Shown: in pieces, positions 1 to 8,013 of the stretch
How the letters are laid out: each line of letters starts with the position of its first letter
Position numbering within the stretch: the first letter of the stretch is position 1
NCBI GenBank assembly: GCA_900539645.1
Contig: UQCY01000027.1
Coordinates: 1 to 16,776, forward strand
DNA length: 16,776 nt
Origin: an uncultured Clostridium sp.
Lineage (GTDB): Bacteria > Bacillota > Clostridia > Peptostreptococcales > Peptostreptococcaceae
Direction: 5' to 3'
The notes under the pieces: model-generated
Databases searched by the model: none
Told to the model about the DNA's origin: nothing
Seen by the model: the letters and a program-made list of their open reading frames with translations, nothing else
Translations under genes and position numbers: made by a program

Positions 1-32
1 TAAAATAAAACTAGAAACAGAGTGAGAAAGAT

Positions 33-683
33 TTGAAGACTTGTATATTTTTAAATGGTTCTATTTACGATTACGACGATATAAAAAAGAAGATAGAATC
101 TGAGAATTACGATAATATAATTTGTGCGGATGGTGGTGCAAATCACGTATATAAAATGGGTATGACTCCAGGGTATATAATAGGTGATTTGGACTCGGTA
201 AATCCAGAAATTGTAGAATACTACAAAGAGAAGGGTGTGGAATTTAAGAAATTCCCAGAGAAGAAGAATGAAACAGATTCAGAGCTTTGTATTATATTAG
301 CCGATATGATTGGCTCTAAGGAAGTGGATTTGTATGCAGCTCTTGGAGGTAGGATTGACCACACTTTAGCAAATGTGAAATTATTAGATTATATGAGAAG
401 AAAGGGTATGGCTCCGAGGATTATAACTGAGGATGAGATACTTTATCTTGTTCATAATGGTAGTTTAAATGTTAAAGGTAATAAGGGAGATACTCTTTCT
501 GTTATTCCTATTAGAGGGGATGCAGCAGGAATTAGCCTTTATAATTTAGAGTACCCACTTGATAATTTCACTATGGACTATGCTCAGCCTAGAGGAATAT
601 CTAATGTGATGCTTGGAGATGAGTGTACAGTAGAGATAAAAAATGGCTCAGCAATTGTTGTTCGCAATTTAAAAGAAGTATAA
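33..683 (+). CDS. thiN: Thiamine pyrophosphokinase
   Basis: Cytosolic enzyme that transfers pyrophosphate from ATP to thiamine to make the cofactor thiamine diphosphate. The 216-residue length is normal for the family. Visible motifs are DGGAN at residues 33-37, GDLDS at 51-55 (acidic metal/ATP site), KNETD at 78-82 and GGRIDHTLAN at 105-114, followed by a beta-rich C-terminal thiamine-binding half. The start is a TTG: an in-frame TAG lies at 12-14 and no other in-frame start lies between. The ribosome site (AGTGAG, about 6 nt upstream) is weak. What precedes it is outside the window; the TAA at 1-3 could be an upstream stop but cannot be assigned. No TPP riboswitch is seen in the 32 upstream bases. 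The gene ends just before structured element A. Confidence 0.93.
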   Translation: MKTCIFLNGSIYDYDDIKKKIESENYDNIICADGGANHVYKMGMTPGYIIGDLDSVNPEIVEYYKEKGVEFKKFPEKKNETDSELCIILADMIGSKEVDLYAALGGRIDHTLANVKLLDYMRRKGMAPRIITEDEILYLVHNGSLNVKGNKGDTLSVIPIRGDAAGISLYNLEYPLDNFTMDYAQPRGISNVMLGDECTVEIKNGSAIVVRNLKEV

Positions 684-689
684 ATATAG

Positions 690-812
690 AAAAAAGAGGG
701 AATAGCCAAAGTGCTCCAGGCTTCAGCGACACGCCCATTTTTGTAACACATTTATGTGTTGCGTGTCACTTGCAGATTGTCGCGTTTTTGGCTATATCCC
801 TCTTCTTTTTTA
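690..812 (+). ncRNA. Structured 3'-UTR element, copy A (hairpin with conserved internal loop, probable terminator)
   Basis: Long imperfect hairpin starting 6 nt after the thiN stop. The outer stem pairs 694-710 with 787-804 (one bulge) and is flanked by an A-run and a T-run, so it could terminate transcription both ways. Next come an asymmetric internal loop (CTCCAGGCTTC at 714-724; TGCAGATTGTCG at 771-782), an inner stem 725-733/762-770 with one mismatch, and an apical region with a small AACACA/TGTGTT hairpin. Loop sequences match copies B, C and D, while the stems differ and stay paired. Conserved structure is seen directly; function is inferred. Confidence 0.75.
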
Positions 813-861
813 CGTTTATAAACTGGTTTAAATTTACGAAATAACAATTTCTGAGCCATTT

Positions 862-1329
862 TTATTCTTCATCGTCGTTTTCGTCAAGTTTGTTTCTTCT
901 TTTGTTTGTTATGCTCATGCAGATTTCTAGTAGGATGTATGTTAGTATTCCTGTGAATAGTGCAGACATTATGAATGTAGCAACTATTTCCTGTTCAGTT
1001 TCTAGTGGTAATGTGAATGCGTTTAATAGCCCAACTATTAGACCTGCTATTAATGCTCCGATTGCATTTGTTTTGTTAGATGCTTTTATAGATCTTGACC
1101 ATATTCCGTTTTTTATGCAGCTAAATAGTATGTATGCATCTAATGTTAAAAATGTTATGACTTCTCCTTCGATATGAGCTCCAGTTTTAGTATAGTTTGC
1201 GTATGCTACTTGTACTAATATAGATATTACAAGTAGTGAGAATGCAATCCAAACCCCATGGCTTTCTATTTTTAATAATTTTTGTTCTTGCATTTCGTCT
1301 AAATAATTTCTTTTAAATATATTTCTCAT
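862..1329 (-). CDS. Four-helix membrane protein, probable DUF6773 family
   Basis: Protein of 155 residues with a short charged N-terminus (a DEMQEQKLLKIES-type segment) followed by four hydrophobic stretches suited to span the membrane, and a lysine/acid-rich tail ending DENDDEE. The layout fits the DUF6773 family, small membrane proteins commonly encoded beside an XRE-type regulator; this family call is from memory and of moderate certainty. The frame extends to a TTG at 1344, but the ATG at 1329 has GGAGG 8 nt upstream and is the likely start. It lies about 95 bases downstream of the XRE gene on the same strand, so the two probably share a transcript and the regulator may control the pair. 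Biochemical role unknown. Confidence 0.75.
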   Translation of the reverse strand: MRNIFKRNYLDEMQEQKLLKIESHGVWIAFSLLVISILVQVAYANYTKTGAHIEGEVITFLTLDAYILFSCIKNGIWSRSIKASNKTNAIGALIAGLIVGLLNAFTLPLETEQEIVATFIMSALFTGILTYILLEICMSITNKRRNKLDENDDEE

Positions 1330-1423
1330 AAAATTTTCCTCCAATCATATTGCATTTATTTATATTTTCGTATTTCGCTTATTTATTTTTGAATAGACTT
1401 AAAAATAATTTTAAATCCAAATT

Positions 1424-1624
1424 TTATTCGCTATCCCAGAATAATTCGTCCAATGTTTTTCCGAGAACTTTGCAAATTTGTATGCATAGATTGATAGTAG
1501 GGTTGTAGTCACCTTTTTCTATTGCACTTATTGTCTGTCTAGTTACGCCGACTTTTTCTGCTAAGTCTTTCTGTGTCATATCTAAAGCTGCTCGAGCTGA
1601 TTTTATTTTTAAATTTTTAGGCAT
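1424..1624 (-). CDS. XRE-family helix-turn-helix regulator (compact, DNA-binding domain only)
   Basis: A 66-residue protein that is essentially one HTH_3 (Cro/CI-type) domain. MTQKDLAEKVGVTRQTISAIEKG at residues 16-38 contains the helix-turn-helix, and the C-terminal KVLGKTLDELFW closes the domain. No ligand or dimerisation domain is present. Length and sequence are typical of small regulators encoded directly upstream of DUF6773-like membrane proteins. The ATG start has GAGGTGAG a few bases upstream. It is the first gene of a minus-strand unit, with a good promoter at 1660-1688. It probably regulates its own operon, though I see no clear operator palindrome. Confidence 0.9.
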   Translation of the reverse strand: MPKNLKIKSARAALDMTQKDLAEKVGVTRQTISAIEKGDYNPTINLCIQICKVLGKTLDELFWDSE

Positions 1625-1659
1625 TTGCTCACCTCATTTCTATCCTTATCTTTAGTTTA

Positions 1660-1688
1660 AATATAATATATATAATACAAAAAGTCAA
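1660..1688 (-). promoter_or_regulatory. Sigma-A-type promoter for the XRE/membrane protein unit
   Basis: On the minus strand: TTGACT (1683-1688), a 17-nt spacer, then TATATT (1660-1665). The start of transcription would fall about 30 bases before the XRE start codon. The rest of the 315-base gap 1625-1940 is AT-rich and holds only this promoter, the plus-strand promoter of the HAD gene and no convincing ORF or hairpin. Confidence 0.65.
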
Positions 1689-1877
1689 ATATATTTTACT
1701 TTTATATAAATAAATATTACTTTTAGATGTAAGAGAATTACAAAAAATATTTGGAAGTATTTGGAAAAATACAGAGATAAAAGGAAAAATTAAGATAATA
1801 AGTAAATGATATGTAAATAATATTTATAATATGTATATACAAAATAAGTGCAAAATATATCCAAAATAGTTTAAAGA

Positions 1878-1886
1878 TGATATAAT
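1878..1886 (+). promoter_or_regulatory. Extended -10 promoter element for the HAD gene
   Basis: TGATATAAT on the plus strand about 55 bases before the HAD start, with no recognisable -35 at the usual distance. The same TGATATAAT string precedes the cyclase gene (7208), the PHP gene (minus strand, about 3680-3672) and lspA (12534), suggesting frequent use of extended -10 promoters here. Confidence 0.5.
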
Positions 1887-1940
1887 TAAGTAGATAGATT
1901 TTGAAATCTAAATTAAAATTAATAAAGTGAGGGTAAAATT

Positions 1941-2576
1941 ATGAATAGACCAGACTCGATAATTTTTGATCTAGACGGAACAATGTGGGACACAAGAGAT
2001 GATGTCGCAGAAATATGGAATGAAGTTTTTGAGAAGTATGGATTTGAAGCTAGTTTAACTGGCGAAATCGTCGCAAGTTATATGGGGATGCCTTACGATG
2101 AAGCAATGGAACAGATGTTAGGGCACATACCTGAAGAAACTAGAAAAATAATGATGGATGAGTGTGCAAGTATAGAAGCTCAGACAATAGATAGAAAAAA
2201 AGGTGGAAAAATATTCCCTAATGTAAAAGAAACTCTTGATGAGCTTGTTAAAGACTACAGATTATTTATAGTAAGTAACTGCCAGAAGGGATATATTGAA
2301 GCATTTTTAAGAATAAATGGACTTGAAAAATATTTTGAGGACACAGAAAATGCCGAAAATACAGGGCTTCAGAAAGGCGAAAATAATAAATTAGTGATAG
2401 AAAGAAATGATTTAAAAAATCCTGTATATGTAGGTGATACTCCAGGAGATGCGAGAAGTGCAAAATTTGTTGGAATACCGTTTATATATGCGGAATATGG
2501 ATTTGATACAGTAGAGAAGTATGATGCAAAAATAGCTGATTTCTCAGAGTTATTAAAACTAGATATGTTTAACTAA
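1941..2576 (+). CDS. HAD-superfamily hydrolase (phosphoglycolate phosphatase-like)
   Basis: Cytosolic phosphatase of the haloacid dehalogenase fold, 211 residues. Motif I is IIFDLDGTMWDT with the nucleophile D10 and the acid/base D12. A helical cap lies at about residues 16-85. Motif II is VSNCQKGY (S112), a lysine-bearing motif III lies near K145-K150, and motif IV is YVGDTPGD (D166, D170). Order and length match the PGP/Gph-like subfamily, which acts on small phosphoesters; the substrate cannot be read from sequence. The ATG has GTGAGG about 8 nt upstream. It stands alone, in its own transcription unit, and converges on the minus-strand PHP phosphatase. Confidence 0.9.
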   Translation: MNRPDSIIFDLDGTMWDTRDDVAEIWNEVFEKYGFEASLTGEIVASYMGMPYDEAMEQMLGHIPEETRKIMMDECASIEAQTIDRKKGGKIFPNVKETLDELVKDYRLFIVSNCQKGYIEAFLRINGLEKYFEDTENAENTGLQKGENNKLVIERNDLKNPVYVGDTPGDARSAKFVGIPFIYAEYGFDTVEKYDAKIADFSELLKLDMFN

Positions 2577-2581
2577 GTAAT

Positions 2582-2724
2582 AATGGCGATAATTTCTAAA
2601 AAAACTCCTTTAAAAGCTAGCCATCATTACTGAATTCCTCTCTAGGCGATCAAGTCGCATTGTCGAGTTCATTTCAGTAATAATGTCAAGCAAAAGGAGT
2701 TTTTTATAGAAAATTATCGCCATT
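2582..2724 (+). ncRNA. Long 3'-UTR hairpin, diverged member of the convergent-gene element family (copy E)
   Basis: Nearly the whole gap between the HAD and PHP genes folds on itself. Segment 2582-2598 pairs with 2707-2724 (one bulge), an A-rich/CTCCTTT segment at about 2599-2613 pairs with AAAGGAG followed by T's, and CATCATTACTGAA pairs with TTCATTTCAGTAATAATG. The apex, about 2636-2667, reads CTCTCTAGGC, then GAT-CAA-GTC, then GCATTGTCGAG. This resembles a shortened form of the conserved internal loop of copies A-D (AGGC on one side, ATTGTCG on the other). The hairpin is plain; family membership is less sure. Confidence 0.6.
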
Positions 2725-2804
2725 TATTTTAGTTAAATACATCTGATGTTTGTAATATCAGAGAAGTCAGCTATTTTTTGCATTTGAAGTTAGACTAGAA
2801 AAGT

Positions 2805-3635
2805 CTATAATTCGTGGAATATAGGTTTCATTTTTTCGAATGTGCAGAATTTCTTAAAACCTATATCTCTAAGTTCTTGTTTTAATTCTTCTATGTGTGA
2901 GTTTGTTAGGTCTTTTTTGCAGTGAGAATCGCTGCCGATAGTCAAGATTTCTCCACCTAGTTCTAAGTATAGTTTTAGTATATCTTTTGATGGCATTAAG
3001 TCGTCTAAGTGATATTTTTTAGTAGAAGTATTCAATTCTATACCTTTTCCATCAGCTATAACGTATTTTAAAATCTTAGTTATAATCTCTTTATTCTCTA
3101 CAAATGGGTTGTATCCATCTTTTTCGTCGTATCTTTTTAATAAATCTAAATGACCTAAAACAGAGTAGTTATGGAAATTCTGAACAAGATAGTATATATT
3201 TTCAAAGTATAGTCTATAATATTCCGCCTCAGTTTTTCCGTTCTGGAAACTATGATCCCAAAGTTCTTTATTGTCTATTTCGTGAACAGACATTATGATA
3301 AAATCAAAAGGATATTTTTTTAATAACTCCTCATATTGTGGAATTGTGTGCTTTTGAACACCAAATTCAAGCCCAGTTTTTATAGATATCTTGTCTTTGT
3401 ATAGCTCCCTAACCCTATCTAATTCGGCAAAATATTTTTCAAAATCTACATTTAAAATCTTACCTTCAACTTCTTCTGGTTTTAAATCTTTTAAATCATA
3501 TTTAACTCCATAATCTACATGGTCTGTAAAACAAATTTCTTTAATTCCAAGAGAAATAGCGTCCTTTACACATTCTTCCATTGGATATTCTGAGTCATCG
3601 CTAAATATTGTATGAGTGTGGTAATCGCAAAACAT
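2805..3635 (-). CDS. PHP-domain phosphatase, histidinol-phosphatase (HisJ)-like
   Basis: Metal-dependent phosphoesterase of the PHP superfamily, 276 residues, normal for the HisJ/HisK type. Putative metal ligands are visible in order: YHTHT (H6, H8), FTDH (H39), TGLEFG (E90), SVHEID (H118), LGHLD (H162) and IGSDSH (D236, H238). Family knowledge suggests histidinol-phosphate hydrolysis, the penultimate histidine step, but no his genes are in the window, and stand-alone PHP phosphatases often have other substrates, so the specific name is tentative. The ATG start has AGGGAGGA about 7 nt upstream, and a promoter is at 3672-3699. Glutamine codons here include CAA as well as CAG, unlike trpS. Confidence 0.85.
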   Translation of the reverse strand: MFCDYHTHTIFSDDSEYPMEECVKDAISLGIKEICFTDHVDYGVKYDLKDLKPEEVEGKILNVDFEKYFAELDRVRELYKDKISIKTGLEFGVQKHTIPQYEELLKKYPFDFIIMSVHEIDNKELWDHSFQNGKTEAEYYRLYFENIYYLVQNFHNYSVLGHLDLLKRYDEKDGYNPFVENKEIITKILKYVIADGKGIELNTSTKKYHLDDLMPSKDILKLYLELGGEILTIGSDSHCKKDLTNSHIEELKQELRDIGFKKFCTFEKMKPIFHEL

Positions 3636-3671
3636 AGAAAGTCCTCCCTTTTTGTTAGTTTTCTAATTTTA

Positions 3672-3699
3672 ATTATATCACCGCAAAAACTAAAATCAA
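3672..3699 (-). promoter_or_regulatory. Promoter for the PHP phosphatase gene
   Basis: Minus strand: TTGATT (3694-3699), a 16-nt spacer ending in TG, then TATAAT (3672-3677). It combines a fair -35 with an extended -10 and lies about 37 bases upstream of the start codon. Confidence 0.6.
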
Positions 3700-3854
3700 T
3701 CAAGATAAACGACAAATAGATTAAAAGTAAATTAAATCAAAACTAAACTTGATATATAGAAACTCTTAAGAAATTCTTTAAAATTATACAAACTCTATCT
3801 TTAAAATTATTCAATACAATATAATTAACAAAAGAGAGAAAGGAAGTTTGGGAG

Positions 3855-3965
3855 ATGGAAAGGACTGAAAAGAAAAAATTAAAAAAGCCATTATCTATTT
3901 ATATCAATAAAAAATATAGTAATAATAAAATTTCATCTAATAACTGCATACTGTTGTATAATTAA
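3855..3965 (+). CDS. Possible small basic peptide ORF upstream of the two-component genes
   Basis: A 36-codon frame opened by ATG and preceded by a good ribosome site, AAAGGAAG, with about 8 nt spacing. The peptide starts MERTEKKKLKKP and continues rich in Lys, Asn, Ser and Tyr, with one Cys near the end; there is no signal peptide or clear membrane helix. It ends 33 bases before the response regulator start. A TATAAT lies about 35 bases before it (AATACAATATAATTAAC), giving a plausible upstream promoter. It may be a leader peptide or a chance ORF in AT-rich DNA; the strong ribosome site is the only real support. The rest of the gap 3636-3998 is AT-rich with no other gene. Confidence 0.3.
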   Translation: MERTEKKKLKKPLSIYINKKYSNNKISSNNCILLYN

Positions 3966-3998
3966 AGAGTAGAAATCATACGACAAAGGAGAAAAATT

Positions 3999-4718
3999 AT
4001 GAACGCATATAACATATTAGTAGTTGAAGATGAAAAAGAAATAGCAGAGGCTGTTGAAATATATTTATTAAATCAGGGATACAATGTTTTTAAGGCTTTC
4101 AACGGAATGGAAGGCCTTAAGGTTTTAGAAAATGAAGAAATACATTTAGCAATCGTGGATATAATGATGCCTGTAATGGACGGAATAACATTCACTATGA
4201 AAGCTAGAGAAAATCACAATTTCCCTATAATAATGCTTTCAGCAAAATCTGAAGAAGTAGATAAGATAATAGGACTAAACATAGGAGCAGATGATTACGT
4301 TACAAAACCTTTCAAACCTCTTGAACTTTTAGCTAGAGTAAATTCTCAGCTAAGAAGATACACAAAATATATGAACATTCAAAAGGCGAGTAAAGCAGAA
4401 ATTGAAGCTGTGAATGAAAACATATATACAATAGGAGGGCTTGAGTTAAACGACGACACAAAAGAGGTTTCTGTCGACGGAAATCCAGTAAGACTGACTC
4501 CAATAGAATTTAAGATTTTAGGATTACTTATAAAAAATCCTGGCAGAGTATTTCCAGCAGAAGAAATTTACGAAAGAGTTTGGAATGAGGCTGCAATAAA
4601 TACAGATACTGTAATGGTACATGTAAGAAATATAAGAGAAAAAATAGAATTGGATCCGAAAAATCCAAGATACTTAAAGGTGGTGTGGGGAGTTGGATAC
4701 AAAATTGAAAAAATCTAG
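3999..4718 (+). CDS. OmpR/PhoB-family response regulator
   Basis: Cytosolic transcription factor of 239 residues. The receiver domain (about 4-120) has the acidic pocket E10/D11, phospho-acceptor D54 in VDIMMPVMDG, a conserved switch serine in MLSAKS and K103 in TKPF. A roughly 20-residue linker leads to a winged-helix trans_reg_C domain (about 145-239) with LTPIEFKIL and the DTVMVHVRNIREKIE recognition region. The ATG has AAAGGAG at good spacing. TATAAT at 3957-3962 could be an immediate promoter. The kinase gene overlaps its 3' end by 26 bases in another frame, implying translational coupling and a cognate pair. The target genes are unknown. Confidence 0.93.
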   Translation: MNAYNILVVEDEKEIAEAVEIYLLNQGYNVFKAFNGMEGLKVLENEEIHLAIVDIMMPVMDGITFTMKARENHNFPIIMLSAKSEEVDKIIGLNIGADDYVTKPFKPLELLARVNSQLRRYTKYMNIQKASKAEIEAVNENIYTIGGLELNDDTKEVSVDGNPVRLTPIEFKILGLLIKNPGRVFPAEEIYERVWNEAAINTDTVMVHVRNIREKIELDPKNPRYLKVVWGVGYKIEKI

Positions 4719-7101
4719 AGATGATAAATCAAATAAAATACTGGCAAATATAGTAGTACTTATAGTGTTGTTAATTTCCTCATTGGGAATGTTGACGACG
4801 TATAGAAATATATCGGATAAATTTACAGTAGAAGAACAGGTTTTAAATAGTGAAACAGGAGCAGACTACTTCTTAGGTCAGATTTATCCAATGTATTGGG
4901 ATTTGAAGAATGCAACTGAGAATAAAGCAAACCCTTCAGATGTCTTCTTAACAGAAGATGCAATAAAAAATGCTCTTGAAAATGCAGATATAGATTTAGG
5001 TACTCCAGAAGAATTGACAGATGCAATAAATGAAAATGGAGATGTAATACTGAATAAAGAAGCTATTAAAGAGGATTTTAATGAAGCGTTCGAAAATGAT
5101 ATGGATTACGCTGAAATAGCTCTAAATGCAGCTAACAAACCTGTAAAGTACAACGTATTCAATAAAGAAAATAAAAAGACAATCGGAAACGAAAAAAACG
5201 ACTTAGAATTTATCAAAAATAAATCTTTAGCTCAACTAGGTTCAGGAATGGAAGAGTATCAGGTTAAAGAAAGAATGGATGAAATAAATAGAAAATATTT
5301 ATTCTACATGGTTTTAGACTTTGATAAAGATGGAAATTATAGCTTTAAAGCACTTCATGGGATAGATGCAGATAAATGCCAGACTGTTATGGACAACACA
5401 GTACAAAGCTGGAATGTAAGAAGTGCAAATTTATATAAAAAATATACAGATGGATCTTTAAAATATAAATTGCCTCCTATAAAAAATGCAACATTTACAA
5501 TAGGATTAACAAAAGAAGGAGCAACTCAAATAGTTAATGCTCCATATAATTCAAGTATAAATAACTACAATGGAATTTACCATCTTCTATCAGGAGATAA
5601 GATGCATACATTAGGACAGATGACTATGGTAGCTGTTTTAATAATGTGTGTATACGCTTTAGTAGGATTCCTACTACCAAATTCAATAAGAAATGATGTA
5701 TTTGCAATGGGTAGCGTGATAAAAGTGCCTATAGAAGTAATAGTGATACTTGTATCTTTAATAGCTTCAGCATTTGTAGCTATAAACCCATTACAGCTTA
5801 TAGATATTAGCACATCGGATTCATTAGAAAATCTACTTATGCAGATGCTTCCTATATCAGCGACAACAGCTTCGTGGGGAGTAGTGATAGGAAATTTAGG
5901 ATATTGGATGATATTATTTGCACTATGCTTAATGGGTGGTATATATTTAAGAGATATGATTGCTAAGGGCGATAGAAAAGTAATATTCAATTCTTGCATA
6001 ACAGTTAGAGTTGTGAAATGGATGATTTCAAAGGTTAAAAAGTTCTTTAGTTGGATGAATAATCTAGATTTAAAAGATGGATATGAAAAATTCATATTAG
6101 CAGCATTGGGAGTAAACTTCCTAGCGATAACAATTTGTTCTTCAATTTGGGGATTTGGTATAATCACAGGAGCAATATATTCAGTGATACTTTATGGATT
6201 AATTAAGAAAAAATTTGGCAAAGTATTAGAAGACTACAACAAGCTAGAAACAATAACTGAAGATATAGCAAATGGTGATTTTGGATCAGTGCCAGAAGAA
6301 GATTTAGGAGTATTCAATCCAATAAAAGAAAACCTAGAAAATATAGAAAAAGGTTTCAGTGCAGCAGTTAGTGAAGAAGTTAAGAGCCAGAAGATGAAAA
6401 CTGAGCTTATAACTAATGTTTCACACGATTTAAAAACTCCACTTACTTCAATAATCACTTATGTTGACCTTCTTAAAAAAGAGGGAATAACAGAAGAAGA
6501 AAGACAGAAATATCTTGATACAATAGAAAAAAAATCAAATAGATTAAAATTTCTTATCGAAGACTTATTTGAAGTGAGCAAGGCTACAAGCGGAAATGTT
6601 ACAATGAATCCTATGAAGGTTGACGTTGTATCTTTAATAAAACAGACTTTAGTAGAGCTTGAGGATAAATTAAATGCAGCTCACTTAGAGGTTAGGGGCA
6701 ATTTCCCAGAAGAAAAGGTAATACTAGAATTAGATAGTATGAGAACTTTCCGTATATTCTCAAATCTAATATCTAATATATCAAAATACTCAATGCCATA
6801 TACTAGAGTGTATATAAATGTTAAGAGAGATGCAGAAAATACAGAGATAGAGTTTAAGAATATTTCAGCAGAGGAATTAAACTGCGATGTTGAAAATCTA
6901 ACAGAAAGATTTGTTAGAGGGGATAAATCGAGAAATACTGAGGGAAGTGGACTTGGGCTTGCAATAGCTAAGAGCTTCACAGAGCTTCAGGACGGTAAGA
7001 TGAAGGTAAGCTCAGATGGAGATTTATTTAAGGTAGTGCTTACTTTTAAGAATGAGAGAAATTTAAAGAAAGAAGAAAGTAAGCAGGAAAGTAAAAATTA
7101 A
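4693..7101 (+). CDS. Multi-pass sensor histidine kinase, partner of the overlapping response regulator
   Basis: Membrane kinase of 802 residues. One helix at about 18-36 is followed by a large, presumably extracytoplasmic region (about 40-305). A block of further helices then lies at about 310-332, 345-367, 397-417 and two within 467-505. The cytosolic part has a short HAMP/coiled-like segment, a HisKA domain with SHDLKTPLTS (phospho-acceptor H578) and an HATPase_c domain with an N-box near FSNLISNISKY and a G-box GSGLGLAIAKS. Having a second membrane cluster between the sensor and the kinase is unusual for a classical two-helix sensor. The start is taken as TTG at 4693 (AAAGGTGG about 9 nt upstream); TTG at 4705 is the alternative. 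The stimulus is unknown. A terminator follows. Confidence 0.9.
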   Translation: MDTKLKKSRDDKSNKILANIVVLIVLLISSLGMLTTYRNISDKFTVEEQVLNSETGADYFLGQIYPMYWDLKNATENKANPSDVFLTEDAIKNALENADIDLGTPEELTDAINENGDVILNKEAIKEDFNEAFENDMDYAEIALNAANKPVKYNVFNKENKKTIGNEKNDLEFIKNKSLAQLGSGMEEYQVKERMDEINRKYLFYMVLDFDKDGNYSFKALHGIDADKCQTVMDNTVQSWNVRSANLYKKYTDGSLKYKLPPIKNATFTIGLTKEGATQIVNAPYNSSINNYNGIYHLLSGDKMHTLGQMTMVAVLIMCVYALVGFLLPNSIRNDVFAMGSVIKVPIEVIVILVSLIASAFVAINPLQLIDISTSDSLENLLMQMLPISATTASWGVVIGNLGYWMILFALCLMGGIYLRDMIAKGDRKVIFNSCITVRVVKWMISKVKKFFSWMNNLDLKDGYEKFILAALGVNFLAITICSSIWGFGIITGAIYSVILYGLIKKKFGKVLEDYNKLETITEDIANGDFGSVPEEDLGVFNPIKENLENIEKGFSAAVSEEVKSQKMKTELITNVSHDLKTPLTSIITYVDLLKKEGITEEERQKYLDTIEKKSNRLKFLIEDLFEVSKATSGNVTMNPMKVDVVSLIKQTLVELEDKLNAAHLEVRGNFPEEKVILELDSMRTFRIFSNLISNISKYSMPYTRVYINVKRDAENTEIEFKNISAEELNCDVENLTERFVRGDKSRNTEGSGLGLAIAKSFTELQDGKMKVSSDGDLFKVVLTFKNERNLKKEESKQESKN

Positions 7102-7115
7102 ATAAGTTGTTTTAG

Positions 7116-7182
7116 AAAAGTAGGATGGCGATTATCGAATAAGTGATGAGCTTTGAGAGATAATTTGTTCATCCTACTTTTT
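7116..7182 (+). terminator. Terminator after the histidine kinase
   Basis: The arm AAAAGTAGGATG (7116-7127) pairs with CATCCTACTTTTT (7170-7182), enclosing a smaller ATTATC/GATAAT hairpin. The stem ends in a T-run in the direction of the kinase gene. It lacks the conserved loop of the element family. Confidence 0.7.
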
Positions 7183-7207
7183 ATTATATAATTAAAAATT
7201 TTGTATA

Positions 7208-7216
7208 TGATATAAT
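7208..7216 (+). promoter_or_regulatory. Extended -10 promoter element for the cyclase gene
   Basis: TGATATAAT about 40 bases before the start codon, just after the kinase terminator. No good -35 is seen, as at the other TGATATAAT sites in the window. Confidence 0.5.
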
Positions 7217-7256
7217 TAAAATGATAATCAAGCTAGAGTATTAAGAGGTGAAGAGT

Positions 7257-7901
7257 ATGAAAGCAATAGATTTAACTTATACAATAAAAGAAGAAATGAC
7301 AGTTTTTCCAGGTACAGAAATGCCAAAGTTAATTAACACAAGTAATTATGAAAAAGATGGTTTTAGGGAAACTTCTATTAGTATATATTCTCATGTAGGG
7401 ACTCACATGGATCCACCAGCACATATATATCCAGATAGAACGACTTTAGACGAGTTTCCTGCGAGCCAGTTTATAGGAAAAGGACTTGTGATAGATTGTA
7501 GAGATTTAAATGAAGGCGAGGATATTACATTAGACTGTATTTTGAAATACGGTAAAAAAGCTGAGAAAGTTGATTTTTTATTGTTCAACACTGGTTGGGA
7601 TAAATATTGGGGAACTGATAAATATTTTGGAGATTATCCATGTGTGAACGATGAAGTTTTAGATTATGTGCTTAATGGAAATTATAAAGGAATTGGATTT
7701 GATACGATAGGGATAGATCCTGTTTCAGATGAAAAACTTACAAGACATAAGAAGTTGTTTAAAGATAAGGATATTGTAAATATTGAAAATCTAAAAAATC
7801 TTGAACTTTGTGGAGATAAAATTTTTAATTTTAGTTGTTGTCCGTTAAAAGTAGAAAATAGCGATGGTGCACCAGTTAGGGCGGTTGCTTGGTTTGAGTA
7901 G
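7257..7901 (+). CDS. Cyclase-family metal hydrolase (kynurenine formamidase-like)
   Basis: Cytosolic protein of 214 residues in the cyclase/kynurenine formamidase family. The diagnostic HxGTHxDxPxH metal motif is intact at residues 46-56 (H46, H50, D52, H56), and a later GFDTIGIDPVSD segment and a C-terminal CCPLKVENSDGAPVRA-type motif are typical. Members hydrolyse amide or cyclic substrates such as N-formylkynurenine, but many bacterial ones have unknown substrates and nothing nearby fixes this one. The frame opens at a GTG (7248), but ATG at 7257 has AGAGGTG at the right distance and is preferred. Single-gene unit, with its own terminator, convergent with the copper chaperone gene. Confidence 0.88.
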   Translation: MKAIDLTYTIKEEMTVFPGTEMPKLINTSNYEKDGFRETSISIYSHVGTHMDPPAHIYPDRTTLDEFPASQFIGKGLVIDCRDLNEGEDITLDCILKYGKKAEKVDFLLFNTGWDKYWGTDKYFGDYPCVNDEVLDYVLNGNYKGIGFDTIGIDPVSDEKLTRHKKLFKDKDIVNIENLKNLELCGDKIFNFSCCPLKVENSDGAPVRAVAWFE

Positions 7902-7939
7902 GGATATATAAAGGATTAAATTTGTATGGTGTAAAACAT

Positions 7940-7981
7940 AAAAAAGAGCTTAATCTTATATGGAGATAAAAGCTCTTTTTT
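7940..7981. terminator. Bidirectional terminator between cyclase and CopZ-like genes
   Basis: AAAAAAGAGCTT (7940-7951) pairs with AAGCTCTTTTTT (about 7970-7981), giving an A-run before and a T-run after the stem, so it suits both convergent genes. This is the only convergent gap in the window with a simple terminator instead of a member of the conserved element family. Confidence 0.75.
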
Positions 7982-8013
7982 ATTTATGATTATTAAATTG
8001 GTGATCAAATTTA

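Noticed and set aside
623..844. A 73-codon plus-strand frame after thiN
   Set aside because: It runs through structured element A, has no ribosome site, and is explained by thiN and the hairpin.
5577..6167. A 196-codon minus-strand frame inside the histidine kinase gene
   Set aside because: Shadow of the kinase membrane region on the other strand; no ribosome site and no family resemblance.
7116..7182. Kinase terminator as another member of the conserved element family
   Set aside because: It contains GATTATCG, close to the ATTGTCG motif, but in the wrong arm, and lacks CTCCAGGCTTC.
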